Translations under genes and position numbers: made by a program
Shown: piece after piece, positions 15,325 through 22,846 of the stretch
Layout: each line of letters begins with the position of its first letter
How positions within the stretch are numbered: the stretch's first letter is position 1
Source: a virus
Length of the DNA stretch: 27,347 nt
Strand: one strand, 5' to 3'
Virus record (IMG/VR): IMGVR_UViG_3300034737_000065
Span: 1-27,347 of that record
The notes under the pieces: generated by a model
Told to the model about the DNA's origin: nothing
Seen by the model: the letters and a program-made list of their open reading frames with translations, nothing else
The model's database searches: none

Positions 15325-17004
15325 TTATCCCCACCTCTTATCGTGTATCTGATACCAGTTACGTGCTGCAAATTGGGACCAACATGTATCCGCAGGATAA
15401 CATCCATGTTCACTTTGATTAGAAGATGTATAACCAGCTAGATAGAGAATTGCGTCTGGGTAAGGAGTTCCAAAGAATCTATAAGCATAAGTATAAACAA
15501 ATGTCTCTAACCAATAACTATCAATCCATACACCATCATATGGAGCCTCAATTATTACACCCTTGTCAAATATCTTGTAACTATATGTTAATGATTTGGC
15601 CGATTGACATACTGCATAATCTTTTACACCCGCTACTTTATATGATGGTGAAATAATGTTGTCATCTAATCCCCAAAAATTCGTATCTCTGTATTCCTCA
15701 AATGAGGATTCAAGTATCTCGTATGTAGAACAATTATATCCCTGTGGTTTCAATGTATTATAGAAAATTTGGTAAAATGCTGGGACCTCCGTTTGATAGA
15801 ATGGCTGCCAGTCAATCATGTTCACAACGATAACTCTATGATTATTTACAAGATTCGCAAGTTCTGTGTTTGATAACGTGAATATATCATAGTTTACGAA
15901 TATCATGGAGTTCTCTGTGACATAGTTCCTTGCCGTATTCCAATCATTTGTTATAAACAAATAAATCGGTTTGATTGGTGGTGTTTCAGGTGGAACTGGT
16001 GGTGTTCTAAGGTCAATAAGATTATAACCATATCGACTTGCAAAATCCTTTATACAATTAAATGCGGTATAACACTCGTGTTGTTCTGGATGAATTGTGG
16101 TATATTCTCCTAGATAAATAACGGTATATGGTTTGTCAATTCCTAGGAAACATTTAGATAACCCGAATACATAACGAGAGAACCAATCACTATTTATCCA
16201 TACACCCTCTCCTGGAACCTCAATTATTGTCCCATATCCATATTTCTTATAACTGTAATTACATGTTACAAATTGTATGTAGTAAACAGCATCAGAAACT
16301 TTATCACCTATATATAAAAAGTCATCCCACCGTGTTGCAGAAATACTTGATAATGAATTTTTGTTAAGACAATTATCTATCACATTCCAATCACAATAAT
16401 TATTCCTGAATTCTGAAATACAATAAGCACAAGTTCTGGGTGTTGGGTTTGTGTAGAAAATAGGATAAAAAGCTGGGGTTTTTCTAGGGTTTCTATACTG
16501 GTTTCTTATCTTTACGGCAATCACGACGGGGTAATTTTTGACTAGGTTTAGAATCTCATCACTTGTTACTGTGTCAATGTAGTGTTCTAAAAATATAATA
16601 GAGTATCCCGTTATATATTGCTTAGCTGTGTTCCAATCGTTTGTATCAATAGTATAAACATTATATTGTGGTGGTGGAATTTCATTCAGACAATCAATAA
16701 GAGCATTAATATCGTTTGCTAAAACCCAGTCTCCAGAGGTTACGTTTCTTAAACCAGATGGAATTGTTTTATTCAAAGAGCTAACCAATTCTTTACAGGC
16801 ATTTGCCATGTTGTTGTAGAGAGATGGCTTGACGGGTTTTTGAGGTGGGGGAATAGGTAATGTTGATAAAGTGTTTGCAATGTCAAGTAGGTGTGGATTT
16901 AGATATGAATGATATTTGCATCTATTTATAAAGTCATTTAAGAGTTGTTTCCATAACTGACTACTTATTGTATCCACGTGGTCTGTTACTTTATTGTATG
17001 ACAT
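15325..17004 (-). CDS. Virion protein with internally duplicated domain, P564-sized
   Basis: 559 aa, ATG start. Residues about 90-112 contain ANDINALIDCLNEIPPP, the same base motif as in the 484-aa protein. Two homologous domains follow, about 115-345 and 350-559. Both start (I/F)(D/I)TNDWNTA(K/R)-Y(I/V)T, continue with a hydrophobic strand, (K/V)(T/P)AFY(P/Q)IFY, SYK...G-x-IIE(V/A)P, GVWI(N/D)S-W, a V-YL-(G/A)-GY/EYT pair and a closing Cys-x4-(N/T)C. Several Cys recur in both copies, so structural disulfides are possible. The layout (fixed base, duplicated head) suggests a fibre or tip protein; its length resembles SIRV P564, by inference only. Confidence 0.7.
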   Translation of the reverse strand: MSYNKVTDHVDTISSQLWKQLLNDFINRCKYHSYLNPHLLDIANTLSTLPIPPPQKPVKPSLYNNMANACKELVSSLNKTIPSGLRNVTSGDWVLANDINALIDCLNEIPPPQYNVYTIDTNDWNTAKQYITGYSIIFLEHYIDTVTSDEILNLVKNYPVVIAVKIRNQYRNPRKTPAFYPIFYTNPTPRTCAYCISEFRNNYCDWNVIDNCLNKNSLSSISATRWDDFLYIGDKVSDAVYYIQFVTCNYSYKKYGYGTIIEVPGEGVWINSDWFSRYVFGLSKCFLGIDKPYTVIYLGEYTTIHPEQHECYTAFNCIKDFASRYGYNLIDLRTPPVPPETPPIKPIYLFITNDWNTARNYVTENSMIFVNYDIFTLSNTELANLVNNHRVIVVNMIDWQPFYQTEVPAFYQIFYNTLKPQGYNCSTYEILESSFEEYRDTNFWGLDDNIISPSYKVAGVKDYAVCQSAKSLTYSYKIFDKGVIIEAPYDGVWIDSYWLETFVYTYAYRFFGTPYPDAILYLAGYTSSNQSEHGCYPADTCWSQFAARNWYQIHDKRWG

Positions 17005-17009
17005 GGTTC

Positions 17010-17270
17010 CTATGTCTTCTTAGAGTATCTTTTCTCTATTTTCTCGGCAATCTCATCTAGAATCTCGACTGGGACGCCCCACTCTGAATAGGCATCTTTG
17101 AGGTCTTGTTTATAGTCATTCAAGTTATTCTTGTGTGCATAGTAGTATTTCAATGCAAAGTCACGTGTATATGCTAGTAACTTGCCAAGCGGTTTCCCAT
17201 GTTTACTCAATGTTTCTTGAACAAGCTTGTTTAGAGCCGTAACCGTCTCGAAAGGAATCTCACTACTCAT
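17010..17270 (-). CDS. Small helical protein of the virion module
   Basis: 86 aa, ATG start behind GGGGGAATAG, 3 bp after the stop of a glycosyltransferase gene and 5 bp before the 559-aa gene. It is all-helical and charged (FETVTALNKLVQETLSKHGK... LDEIAEKIEKRYSKKT), with a conserved-looking aromatic YYYAHKNN stretch. No Cys, no membrane segment and no known family. Possibly an assembly factor for the downstream virion proteins. Confidence 0.65.
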   Translation of the reverse strand: MSSEIPFETVTALNKLVQETLSKHGKPLGKLLAYTRDFALKYYYAHKNNLNDYKQDLKDAYSEWGVPVEILDEIAEKIEKRYSKKT

Positions 17271-17273
17271 TTT

Positions 17274-18338
17274 CTATTCCCCCATAATGTTTCTTATCGT
17301 TAGAATAAATATATTTTTTATGTTTTCAAAACTATATTTTTCCCTTACATATTCAGAGTATTCCCTAGCCTTGGCTTTGTATTCATCGAGGTTATCCATT
17401 ACTATGTGTAACTTGTCTATCGCTTTCTCTATGTCTATTTCGGGACCAGAACCGATGTGATAAGGGTTATCCCTGAAAACCCTTACCCATGCTTGTGGTG
17501 GAACCAGGAACTCTTGTGGCAAATAGTCTTGCCAAGCCCCACCCTCACTTGCAATGACTATTTCGTTTCTAGCTAAAGCCTCTAAACCGTTCAACTCAAA
17601 TCCACCACCCCTACTAAAGAGAGGGTAGATGTCACACAGGTCATAGAGGTAACGCATACTAGCATAGGATAGGTGTTTCGTTATTGTTAGTGTCTTTATT
17701 CCTTTTTTCTCTGTTTCATAAAGGAAAATAGGGGACCCAGTTCTCGTTATGAGTGCAAAGTCATTCCTCTCTTTCGAGAGACGTGACAAAACCTCGAAAA
17801 CCAAGTCAGCACCTTTCCTATATTCGCTATGCCACAATACATAGAAGAATAGGACCCGATATTTTTCTCTTAATTTGAGTAGAAGGGGTATGTGTTCTCC
17901 TAGTTCATTTATGTAGTCTTGTGGTGGGTTCCGTGAGAGGAAAGCATCGTTTAGTGCATGTGGGACAACATAGACTGGGACCCTAACCCCGCTCTCGATG
18001 TATACTCCTTGGGAAAAATTCGATGGAACAATCATTGCTTCAGCAAGGTTACTCATTGTTACTGCATCTACACTTAAACGGTCACTATCCGCTACATCTA
18101 TGCCTATCGTGTGTCTTGCTCTGGATACTTGTGTCATGTATCTATCAATGTCTTTACCCGCAATGTAGAGCAAAGGATGTAGAATAATATCTGATTCAGA
18201 GTTTGGGGAAAAATTATGAAAAACTGATTCATCTATTGACTCTACTTTGTAGAATTCTGACAACATCCTTATGTATTGTTCTGCTACATACTTGAAACTC
18301 ACAGTGTGAAACATTGGATAGAAATATAGTATTGTCAT
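17274..18338 (-). CDS. Glycosyltransferase, GT-B fold (GT4-like)
   Basis: 354 aa, ATG start, 3 bp after the stop of the upstream glycosyltransferase gene. The N-terminal half has alternating strands and helices with SRARHTIGIDVADSDRLS and AMIVPSNFSQGVY, where acceptor-side loops usually lie. The C-terminal half has the nucleotide-sugar signature SRGGGFELNGLEALARNE (about residues 241-258), with the E-x7-E spacing slightly altered, then VIASEGGAW. Such enzymes move a sugar from an activated donor to an acceptor. Rudiviruses commonly carry glycosyltransferases near the capsid gene, and glycosylated capsid protein has been reported for some. Donor and acceptor are unknown. Confidence 0.85.
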   Translation of the reverse strand: MTILYFYPMFHTVSFKYVAEQYIRMLSEFYKVESIDESVFHNFSPNSESDIILHPLLYIAGKDIDRYMTQVSRARHTIGIDVADSDRLSVDAVTMSNLAEAMIVPSNFSQGVYIESGVRVPVYVVPHALNDAFLSRNPPQDYINELGEHIPLLLKLREKYRVLFFYVLWHSEYRKGADLVFEVLSRLSKERNDFALITRTGSPIFLYETEKKGIKTLTITKHLSYASMRYLYDLCDIYPLFSRGGGFELNGLEALARNEIVIASEGGAWQDYLPQEFLVPPQAWVRVFRDNPYHIGSGPEIDIEKAIDKLHIVMDNLDEYKAKAREYSEYVREKYSFENIKNIFILTIRNIMGE

Positions 18339-18341
18339 ATA

Positions 18342-19394
18342 TCATACGCTTATTATTTCCTCGAATATCCTTGAATAAAGTTTACTAGAGTCGTATTTCT
18401 CTGCGTTTTCTAACGCTTTAGCCCTCATATCCTCGTATTTGCTTGGATAGTTCTTCTTGATGTCTATCGCCTCAATGATTGCATCCGCTATTGCTTCTGG
18501 TGGGAACTTGTGTAACTCGAAAAGTATCCCACCGCCCCTCCTTGGGTTTGGTGGTAGATACTCGATTTCTTGTGTTTGCCACGTTATGTTTGCCTCTGTA
18601 TCTGTGAATTCTGACAAAGGTGGAAACAATCCATGCAATACTGGGGTCCCCATTGCGTTTGCCTCTATCAATGGTAAACCAAACCCTTCTGCCATGGTAG
18701 GCATGAGGACATAATCCACGCTACCCATGGCAGCCATGACTTCATAACGTGGCTTGGACCCGAATTCCGCTACCTTGAACATTGCTTGATGTGGTGGTTC
18801 ACCCTCAACTATACCAAGTATTGAATAGTTAAATACCTGTTTTCCAATAAGGATGTCTATTGCCTTAGCTAAGCCATCGAGGTTTTTACGTCTGTGACTA
18901 CTACTGACAACAAGGAATGTAACCGTATCCTTGAATTCTGACTCTATACGTTTTCGTAGAGAGGGGACAAGTCTCTTTGCTTGTTCTATTGTGGATCTAT
19001 GGATACCGTGAGGAATAGTCATAATAACGTCTAATCCACGTTTCTGGAGCTTTTCACGAGTGTATTGTGAATTGGCAATGAATTCCACGTAATTCCATAT
19101 GGGTTGGTTTACGTGTTCACGATACAGTTCACCCTCTACCGTGGTATACCATGCAATTGCTCCTTGTAGTGTCTTGTTAAACTCATAGTAGTAAGTAGCC
19201 TTGTCAATCGCAAACACGGGGTCCATGGGATAGAAGAATATTGCTGCTTGAACTTTTCCCTTGTAAACCACGTCTGGATATATGTCTGTGAAAACGAGTG
19301 GTGAAAAGTTGTATTCGCTTGCTACTAGACTTAGGTCTTCAGCTACCACTTTCAAGCTTGGGGCTTTACCCGTAAATATTGCTACTCGTTTCAC
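18342..19394 (-). CDS. Glycosyltransferase family 4-like
   Basis: 350 aa from the GTG at 19394 (KRVAIFTGKAP start, as expected for the first strand); the frame extends to a TTG at 19415 without a better signal. The C-terminal Rossmann domain contains TVTFLVVSSSHRRKNLDGLAKA and the motif AEGFGLPLIEANAMGTPV (about residues 234-251), the E-x7-E element that binds the donor phosphate and ribose. The N-terminal half includes FIANSQYTREKLQKRG and IPHGI, typical of GT4. It is co-transcribed with the second glycosyltransferase (3-bp gap) and lies behind the capsid gene and its terminator. Likely adds the first or an outer sugar in virion glycosylation. Confidence 0.88.
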   Translation of the reverse strand: MKRVAIFTGKAPSLKVVAEDLSLVASEYNFSPLVFTDIYPDVVYKGKVQAAIFFYPMDPVFAIDKATYYYEFNKTLQGAIAWYTTVEGELYREHVNQPIWNYVEFIANSQYTREKLQKRGLDVIMTIPHGIHRSTIEQAKRLVPSLRKRIESEFKDTVTFLVVSSSHRRKNLDGLAKAIDILIGKQVFNYSILGIVEGEPPHQAMFKVAEFGSKPRYEVMAAMGSVDYVLMPTMAEGFGLPLIEANAMGTPVLHGLFPPLSEFTDTEANITWQTQEIEYLPPNPRRGGGILFELHKFPPEAIADAIIEAIDIKKNYPSKYEDMRAKALENAEKYDSSKLYSRIFEEIISV

Positions 19395-19404
19395 AAGATA
19401 TGAA

Positions 19405-19440
19405 TAGAAAAACAAAATAAAAAAAATATTGTTTTTTATA
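19405..19440 (-). terminator. U-rich terminator/promoter gap after the capsid gene
   Basis: Behind the capsid stop (19469) the minus strand has six T, then ATATTTTTTTTATTTTGTTTTTC. It should end the capsid transcript. The TATTTTTTTTATTTTG part is also 25 or so bp before the GTG at 19394 and may serve as a weak promoter for the glycosyltransferases. Confidence 0.6.
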
Positions 19441-19468
19441 TGTGGGACGTGACTATTGCTTACTATCC

Positions 19469-19843
19469 TTAGTATGTTGGAACGTATCCTAGGACAAAGT
19501 TGATTACTTTGTCACAGATTGTGGGGTCAGCTCCGTAAGTTGTAACCCAGTATTGTTTGAGACCAAGAGCATACTTGTTTAGAGCTTCACCAGAGACCCT
19601 AAGGGCTTCTTTGTAAAGCTTTCTAGCAAGACCTAAGTATTTCGCCCTATCAGGTCCCGTGACACCATTCGAGTCAAGCAAACCAGCAATGGCAAAGTCT
19701 AGATTCGCAAATGGAATCAAACCATCCTGTGCATTTCCTTCAGCAACTGGCTTAACGGCTGTAAACCTAGCAGAGACTACTGTGGGGTCAAATTTCACGT
19801 CCCACTTCTGATACCTTCTTGATGGGACTCTAGGTGTGGGCAT
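19469..19843 (-). CDS. Major capsid protein, rudivirus type
   Basis: 124 aa, ATG start, GGGTGA six bases upstream. It begins with a Pro/Arg-rich arm and SRRYQKWDVKFDPTVVS (residues 8-24), then helices, NGVTGPDRAKYLGLARKL (59-76), SGEAL, and GLKQYWVTTYGADPTICDKV (94-113). From memory the SIRV2 capsid protein (134 aa) has SQRYAKWQAKFN..NPTVAS, YGVTGPNRAIYQG and GLKSYYISAFNANPQVLDAV in the same order, so homology is clear. This protein forms a helical bundle dimer that wraps linear double-stranded DNA in A form to build the rod. It has its own promoter and terminator, as expected for the most abundant product. A second copy of the domain is fused to a beta-sandwich at 2307-3050. Confidence 0.92.
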   Translation of the reverse strand: MPTPRVPSRRYQKWDVKFDPTVVSARFTAVKPVAEGNAQDGLIPFANLDFAIAGLLDSNGVTGPDRAKYLGLARKLYKEALRVSGEALNKYALGLKQYWVTTYGADPTICDKVINFVLGYVPTY

Positions 19844-19874
19844 TCGTTTTCACCCGAAACCTAATCTATATAGA

Positions 19875-19893
19875 CATATATAAAATATAAATA
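19875..19893. promoter_or_regulatory. Shared TATA element between capsid gene and 19924
   Basis: One A/T block lies about 40 bp before the capsid ATG (minus strand TTATATTTTATATATG) and about 38 bp before the plus-strand ATG at 19924 (TATATAAAATATAAAT). The two divergent genes appear to use the same element read from both sides. Confidence 0.55.
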
Positions 19894-19923
19894 TGGGTAT
19901 TACTAGCTATTCCATGGGTTACA

Positions 19924-20274
19924 ATGCCAAAGAGAGACATAGATGAAGAAATGAGTCAGATAGTATTCAGACATGGAGCATACGTTTTCGTGGTCCCCAA
20001 AGAGGTTCACGAGCTATATCAGGGTAGAGAGAGACAACTATTAGAAGAGGTAATTGAACAACTAAGAATCATACTCAAAATCACAACATATAGACTTAGG
20101 GGTTTCGAGCATAGTATTCGCTTTACGTGGCATGGATTGAATCCACGAATTATCATAGAGGCAAAGCTTTTCCCCGATGACATAAACCAGAAAATAGTTG
20201 AACTACAAAGACAAAGGAGACAAGAATTACAGAATAGGGTTAATCAGTATCTGGAAAGGGTCAAAAAAGCATAG
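19924..20274 (+). CDS. Conserved-looking small protein divergent from capsid gene
   Basis: 116 aa, ATG start. The N-terminal 75 residues look alpha/beta (QIVFRHGAYVFVVPKEVHELY, YRLRGFEHSIRFTWHGLNPRIIIEAKLFP), and the last 40 form a strongly charged coiled coil (INQKIVELQRQRRQELQNRVNQYLERVKKA). No catalytic motif. It is one of four plus-strand genes, ends 18 bp from the convergent winged-helix gene, and shares a promoter block with the capsid gene, so it may be controlled with it. Function unknown. Confidence 0.75.
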   Translation: MPKRDIDEEMSQIVFRHGAYVFVVPKEVHELYQGRERQLLEEVIEQLRIILKITTYRLRGFEHSIRFTWHGLNPRIIIEAKLFPDDINQKIVELQRQRRQELQNRVNQYLERVKKA

Positions 20275-20292
20275 AAAAAAAGATAGTTGATT

Positions 20293-20697
20293 CTAAACAA
20301 GTGTCTGATTGACTTTATCCTTTAGATATTCGAAACCCTTGATACTAAGATACCAGATAGGGGTTCTTTTGAAACGATACTTCTTTGTCTTATCATCGAG
20401 ATATTGGATCCGTGTATATTTGACCTCTACATAACCAGCACCTAAAAGTTCACTTAAACGCCCGCTAAGTGAATTTCCAGATATGTTTATCCCCTTATCT
20501 TTCAGATAGTTCTCTATTTCTTGTTTTGTAGCTCCATTGAGCTTGTGAGAAACAATTATCTTTATCGCTTTGAGTATTTCCTCGTGTAGATGTGATGGTG
20601 TAAAGTCCTTCTTAGTGTAATATGCACCCTTTCCCTTGGTAAGATCCACCTCGAAATAGTGACCGCATTTAGGACATCTAACCCACACCAAAGACAT
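20293..20697 (-). CDS. Zinc-knuckle winged-helix regulator
   Basis: 134 aa from the ATG at 20697, which overlaps the stop of the RHH gene by one base (TGATG); a GTG one codon earlier is also possible. A CPKCGHYFEVD knuckle (residues 8-18) is followed by HLHEEILKAIKIIVSHKLNGATKQEIENYLKDKGINISGNSLSGRLSELLGAGYVEVKY, a standard winged-helix pattern, and a C-terminal strand-helix (PIWYLSIKGFEYLKD). Similar archaeal proteins bind promoters. Being coupled to an RHH gene suggests a two-regulator operon. Target unknown. Confidence 0.8.
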   Translation of the reverse strand: MSLVWVRCPKCGHYFEVDLTKGKGAYYTKKDFTPSHLHEEILKAIKIIVSHKLNGATKQEIENYLKDKGINISGNSLSGRLSELLGAGYVEVKYTRIQYLDDKTKKYRFKRTPIWYLSIKGFEYLKDKVNQTLV

Positions 20698-20933
20698 CAC
20701 CCTACTGTGAAAGTGTATCTAGGGTTTTCATAGTCTCTTACAAGTCTCCTAATGGCTTCTCTCATTGCGTCACTCCTATTCTGGAAATAGCCTTTCTCTA
20801 CAAGTTCATCTAGTTTCTTAAGGAGTGGTATTGGCAAGTGAACACTGACTATCTCTGTTACTGATGTATAGATACCTCTCTTTGTTACATGTATTCTCGT
20901 ATTACCCGATTGCGTGGATATTTCTTCTGTCAT
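20697..20933 (-). CDS. RHH regulator, CopG-like
   Basis: 78 aa, ATG start. Residues 1-25 form a Thr-rich extension (GNTRIHVTKRGIYTSVTE). Residues about 28-66 are the ribbon-helix-helix: IVSVHLPIPLLKKLDELVEKG, a YFQNRSD turn and AMREAIRRLVRDY. This pattern (strand, helix, 'x-S-x-A-x-R-x-A-I-R' helix) is the NikR/CopG type. It lies first in an operon with the winged-helix gene and is expressed from a TATA box about 30 bp upstream, giving an almost leaderless message. Confidence 0.85.
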   Translation of the reverse strand: MTEEISTQSGNTRIHVTKRGIYTSVTEIVSVHLPIPLLKKLDELVEKGYFQNRSDAMREAIRRLVRDYENPRYTFTVG

Positions 20934-20954
20934 ACAAGTATATTATAGATAGAG

Positions 20955-20970
20955 GGGTTTATATATTTTG
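20955..20970 (-). promoter_or_regulatory. TATA box for the RHH/winged-helix operon
   Basis: The minus strand reads CAAAATATATAAACCCC about 30 bp before the ATG at 20933. Nearly the same block (CAAAATATATTAACC) precedes the gene at 21788 at the same distance, hinting at a common class of promoter. Confidence 0.6.
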
Positions 20971-20975
20971 CGTCT

Positions 20976-21098
20976 TTATTTTGGCTTGTTCTTCTTATAG
21001 ACAACTAAATCAAGAAAATCATTTATCTCATCCACTTCTTTTTCGATTTGTTCTTCAAGTTCTTTGTCCTCGACAAAAACGACCCTTGCCTTCTTCAT
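20976..21098 (-). CDS. 40-aa acidic peptide coupled by ATGA
   Basis: A 40-residue frame whose ATG (21098) overlaps the stop codon of 21095-21337 in an ATGA, the classic layout for coupled translation. The peptide starts MKKARVVFVEDKELEE and continues acidic and helical (QIEKEVDEINDFLDLVVYKKNKPK). It fills what would otherwise be a 160-bp gap in a compact genome, up to the RHH promoter, supporting a real gene. Function unknown. Confidence 0.6.
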   Translation of the reverse strand: MKKARVVFVEDKELEEQIEKEVDEINDFLDLVVYKKNKPK

Positions 21099-21337
21099 TT
21101 TTGGGACCCCTTTTGTTTTTGAATTAGCTTGGTAATTTCATGTAATGTAGTAGGGTTTAATCCATAAGCCACGGAATAGAACACTATCATTTTCTTAGTT
21201 ATGGATTCCCATCTTGTTTTCTCGTATTTATCTAACTCAATCCAGAGGTCACAAGCGAATTTGTAATATGGTAAACGTGTTATTCCAGAAATGTTCTCCT
21301 TTTTTAGTATCTCATTTACAGTATCCATAAGAGACAT
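21095..21337 (-). CDS. Small helical protein, unknown
   Basis: 80 aa, ATG start, directly behind the TAA of the upstream gene (1-bp gap). It is all-helical: residues about 1-15 (MSLMDTVNEILKKEN), a central KYEKTRWESITKKMIVFYSVAYG and a basic C-terminal helix (EITKLIQKQKGSQK). No Cys and no membrane segment. Part of a three-gene operon (149, 80 and 40 aa). No family recognised. Confidence 0.65.
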   Translation of the reverse strand: MSLMDTVNEILKKENISGITRLPYYKFACDLWIELDKYEKTRWESITKKMIVFYSVAYGLNPTTLHEITKLIQKQKGSQK

Positions 21338-21338
21338 T

Positions 21339-21788
21339 TTATAGAACCCCGTCTCGTTTCATATCCTCGTATAACTTAAGGATACTTTCTCTAGTCATTC
21401 TAGTTAGTTCAGTTGAGTTACGGTAAACATTCTGTATAAACTTGAACAAGACATCAATATACATATCGTTAAACAATGTTGGATTAGGTAGTTTTCTAGC
21501 CATCCTCAATAAAGTAATCTCATAAAGTAAGGATGTTGTTGTTAATCGTGCCAATTCTTCTACATTTTTGGGGTCCTTTACGTTCTCGATTAATTCTTCA
21601 ATTGTTTTCTTGTTCTTGGATACAAACATTAGATATGCTGAATGCAATGCTAACATGGATAGAAAGAATAGACCAGATGGCTTAACATCTACTACCTCAT
21701 TGTCAAGTTCAACTATACCAAGTGTTTCGAGGTCTTGTAGGATTTCGATTAGAATCTCTTTTAATGCTAGTTCATCTGGTGTTGTCAT
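21339..21788 (-). CDS. Helical protein with possible winged-helix start
   Basis: 149 aa, ATG start. Residues about 4-33 (DELALKEILIEILQDLETLGIVEL) could be the first helices of a winged helix, but the rest is a helical bundle (FFLSMLALHSAYLMFVSKNKK; LLYEITLLRMARKL; MYIDVLFKFIQNVYRN). No catalytic or metal motif. It heads a three-gene operon from a TATA box 28 bp upstream, implying a leaderless message. Function unknown. Confidence 0.65.
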   Translation of the reverse strand: MTTPDELALKEILIEILQDLETLGIVELDNEVVDVKPSGLFFLSMLALHSAYLMFVSKNKKTIEELIENVKDPKNVEELARLTTTSLLYEITLLRMARKLPNPTLFNDMYIDVLFKFIQNVYRNSTELTRMTRESILKLYEDMKRDGVL

Positions 21789-21809
21789 ACATGGATAATA
21801 TGATTTGGT

Positions 21810-21824
21810 GGTTAATATATTTTG
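21810..21824 (-). promoter_or_regulatory. TATA box for the 21788 operon
   Basis: The minus strand reads CAAAATATATTAACC about 28 bp before the ATG at 21788, so transcription should start at or next to the start codon. Confidence 0.6.
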
Positions 21825-21827
21825 TGT

Positions 21828-22649
21828 CTAATGTAACTTAATCCAATCACAGATTTCAAGAAACCTACACACTTGTTCTGCGGTTTTCCAGTCGTTTACG
21901 GGTAACCATTCTCCTTTAATTACGTCTGTCCTGATTACATGATATTTTCGGGACCACGGTTCAAGAACGAATTTCTCGAAACTGATTTCCTCTGGAAAGT
22001 TCATATACATCTCTAGACTAATCGTTTCCATGAGTTTCTCTAGAAATAGAGGGGTCAGGAGATACATCCCCGTGGAAACATGGTATTCAAGCCATGGTTT
22101 CTCCGTAAAAACCCCGTGTCTATTGCTCACGACACCATAGGGTAGAAAAACACCAGGATGTGTAAGAACAACTGCTAGAGTGTTTCCCTTGCCTAGACTT
22201 TTATAATATGTTTTCACCAAGTCATAAACATAATCGACACGAGCAAACAAGTCATCAACAAACAATGTAAGAACTGGTTTATTCTTGTCAATATTTTGTG
22301 TTTTAATTGCATGATACAAAGCCCTACCCGTCCCGTAAGGACGGGTCAATGGATTCCACTCGTGCCTAACAAAGACAAAATGTTTCTCTAACTCTGGGAA
22401 AGTTTCTAGGATGTGTTTCTCTACTTCATCCGCAGCATAACCCGTAAAAATGTGGAATTTCCTGAATCCAGCTTTGAGTGAATACTCTATTTGCAAGTCT
22501 ATAAGTGGGGTCCCACAAACGGATAGTAGTGGCTTGGGTGGGGACCCTGGTCCAAGTCTTTTCCCCAAGCCACCTGCGAATATTACCAGTTGTATGTCTG
22601 TTAGGTCCACGGGGTTTTTCTTATTGTTTAATGGTAAGTTCCTCGGCAT
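21828..22649 (-). CDS. Sugar nucleotidyltransferase
   Basis: 273 aa, ATG start with GAGGTGA eight bases upstream, overlapping the upstream gene by 29 bases. Residues 20-42 contain the nucleotide-binding loop VIFAGGLGKRLGPGSPPKPL, with the conserved G-x-G-x-R and the P-K pair (K39) that contacts the sugar 1-phosphate. FVDDLFARVDY (about 130-140) holds the metal-binding Asp. FTGYAADEVEKHI and GTGRALYHAI also fit the family (RmlA, GlmU and GMP N-terminal type). The enzyme joins NTP and a sugar 1-phosphate to an activated sugar and pyrophosphate, providing donor for the two glycosyltransferases at 17274-19394. No acyltransferase or left-handed beta-helix domain is attached. Sugar and base specificity cannot be read. 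Confidence 0.88.
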   Translation of the reverse strand: MPRNLPLNNKKNPVDLTDIQLVIFAGGLGKRLGPGSPPKPLLSVCGTPLIDLQIEYSLKAGFRKFHIFTGYAADEVEKHILETFPELEKHFVFVRHEWNPLTRPYGTGRALYHAIKTQNIDKNKPVLTLFVDDLFARVDYVYDLVKTYYKSLGKGNTLAVVLTHPGVFLPYGVVSNRHGVFTEKPWLEYHVSTGMYLLTPLFLEKLMETISLEMYMNFPEEISFEKFVLEPWSRKYHVIRTDVIKGEWLPVNDWKTAEQVCRFLEICDWIKLH

Positions 22650-22842
22650 TTTCTATTTTCACCTCTGGTTTCTTATACCACTTGTCATAATTTATACTTT
22701 TCATCTTTTGATATATAGGACAAGCATGATAGTTTCCATAACAACTATGGAAATATCTTTCTCGTGTTTTTCTCCATTCCCACACGCCCTGAAACACGCA
22801 TCTTTTTCCCCGATAGGTTTCTACAAGATATGGACATGGCAT
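22621..22842 (-). CDS. Four-cysteine small protein
   Basis: 73 aa, ATG start, GTGAG just upstream. Cys at residues 3, 15, 34 and 41 (CPYLVETYRGKRC ... HSCYGNYHAC) with His 32 and 39 close by could bind zinc or an iron-sulfur cluster. The spacing is not that of a standard zinc ribbon. The last 20 residues are polar. It overlaps the nucleotidyltransferase gene, so the two are co-expressed. Family unknown. Confidence 0.7.
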   Translation of the reverse strand: MPCPYLVETYRGKRCVFQGVWEWRKTRERYFHSCYGNYHACPIYQKMKSINYDKWYKKPEVKIENAEELTIKQ

Positions 22843-22846
22843 GTTC

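Noticed and set aside
22326-22346. 8-bp inverted repeat ACCCGTCC/GGACGGGT with a 5-base loop
   Set aside because: It lies inside the nucleotidyltransferase gene and encodes part of its TRPYGTGRA motif, so coding constraint explains it.
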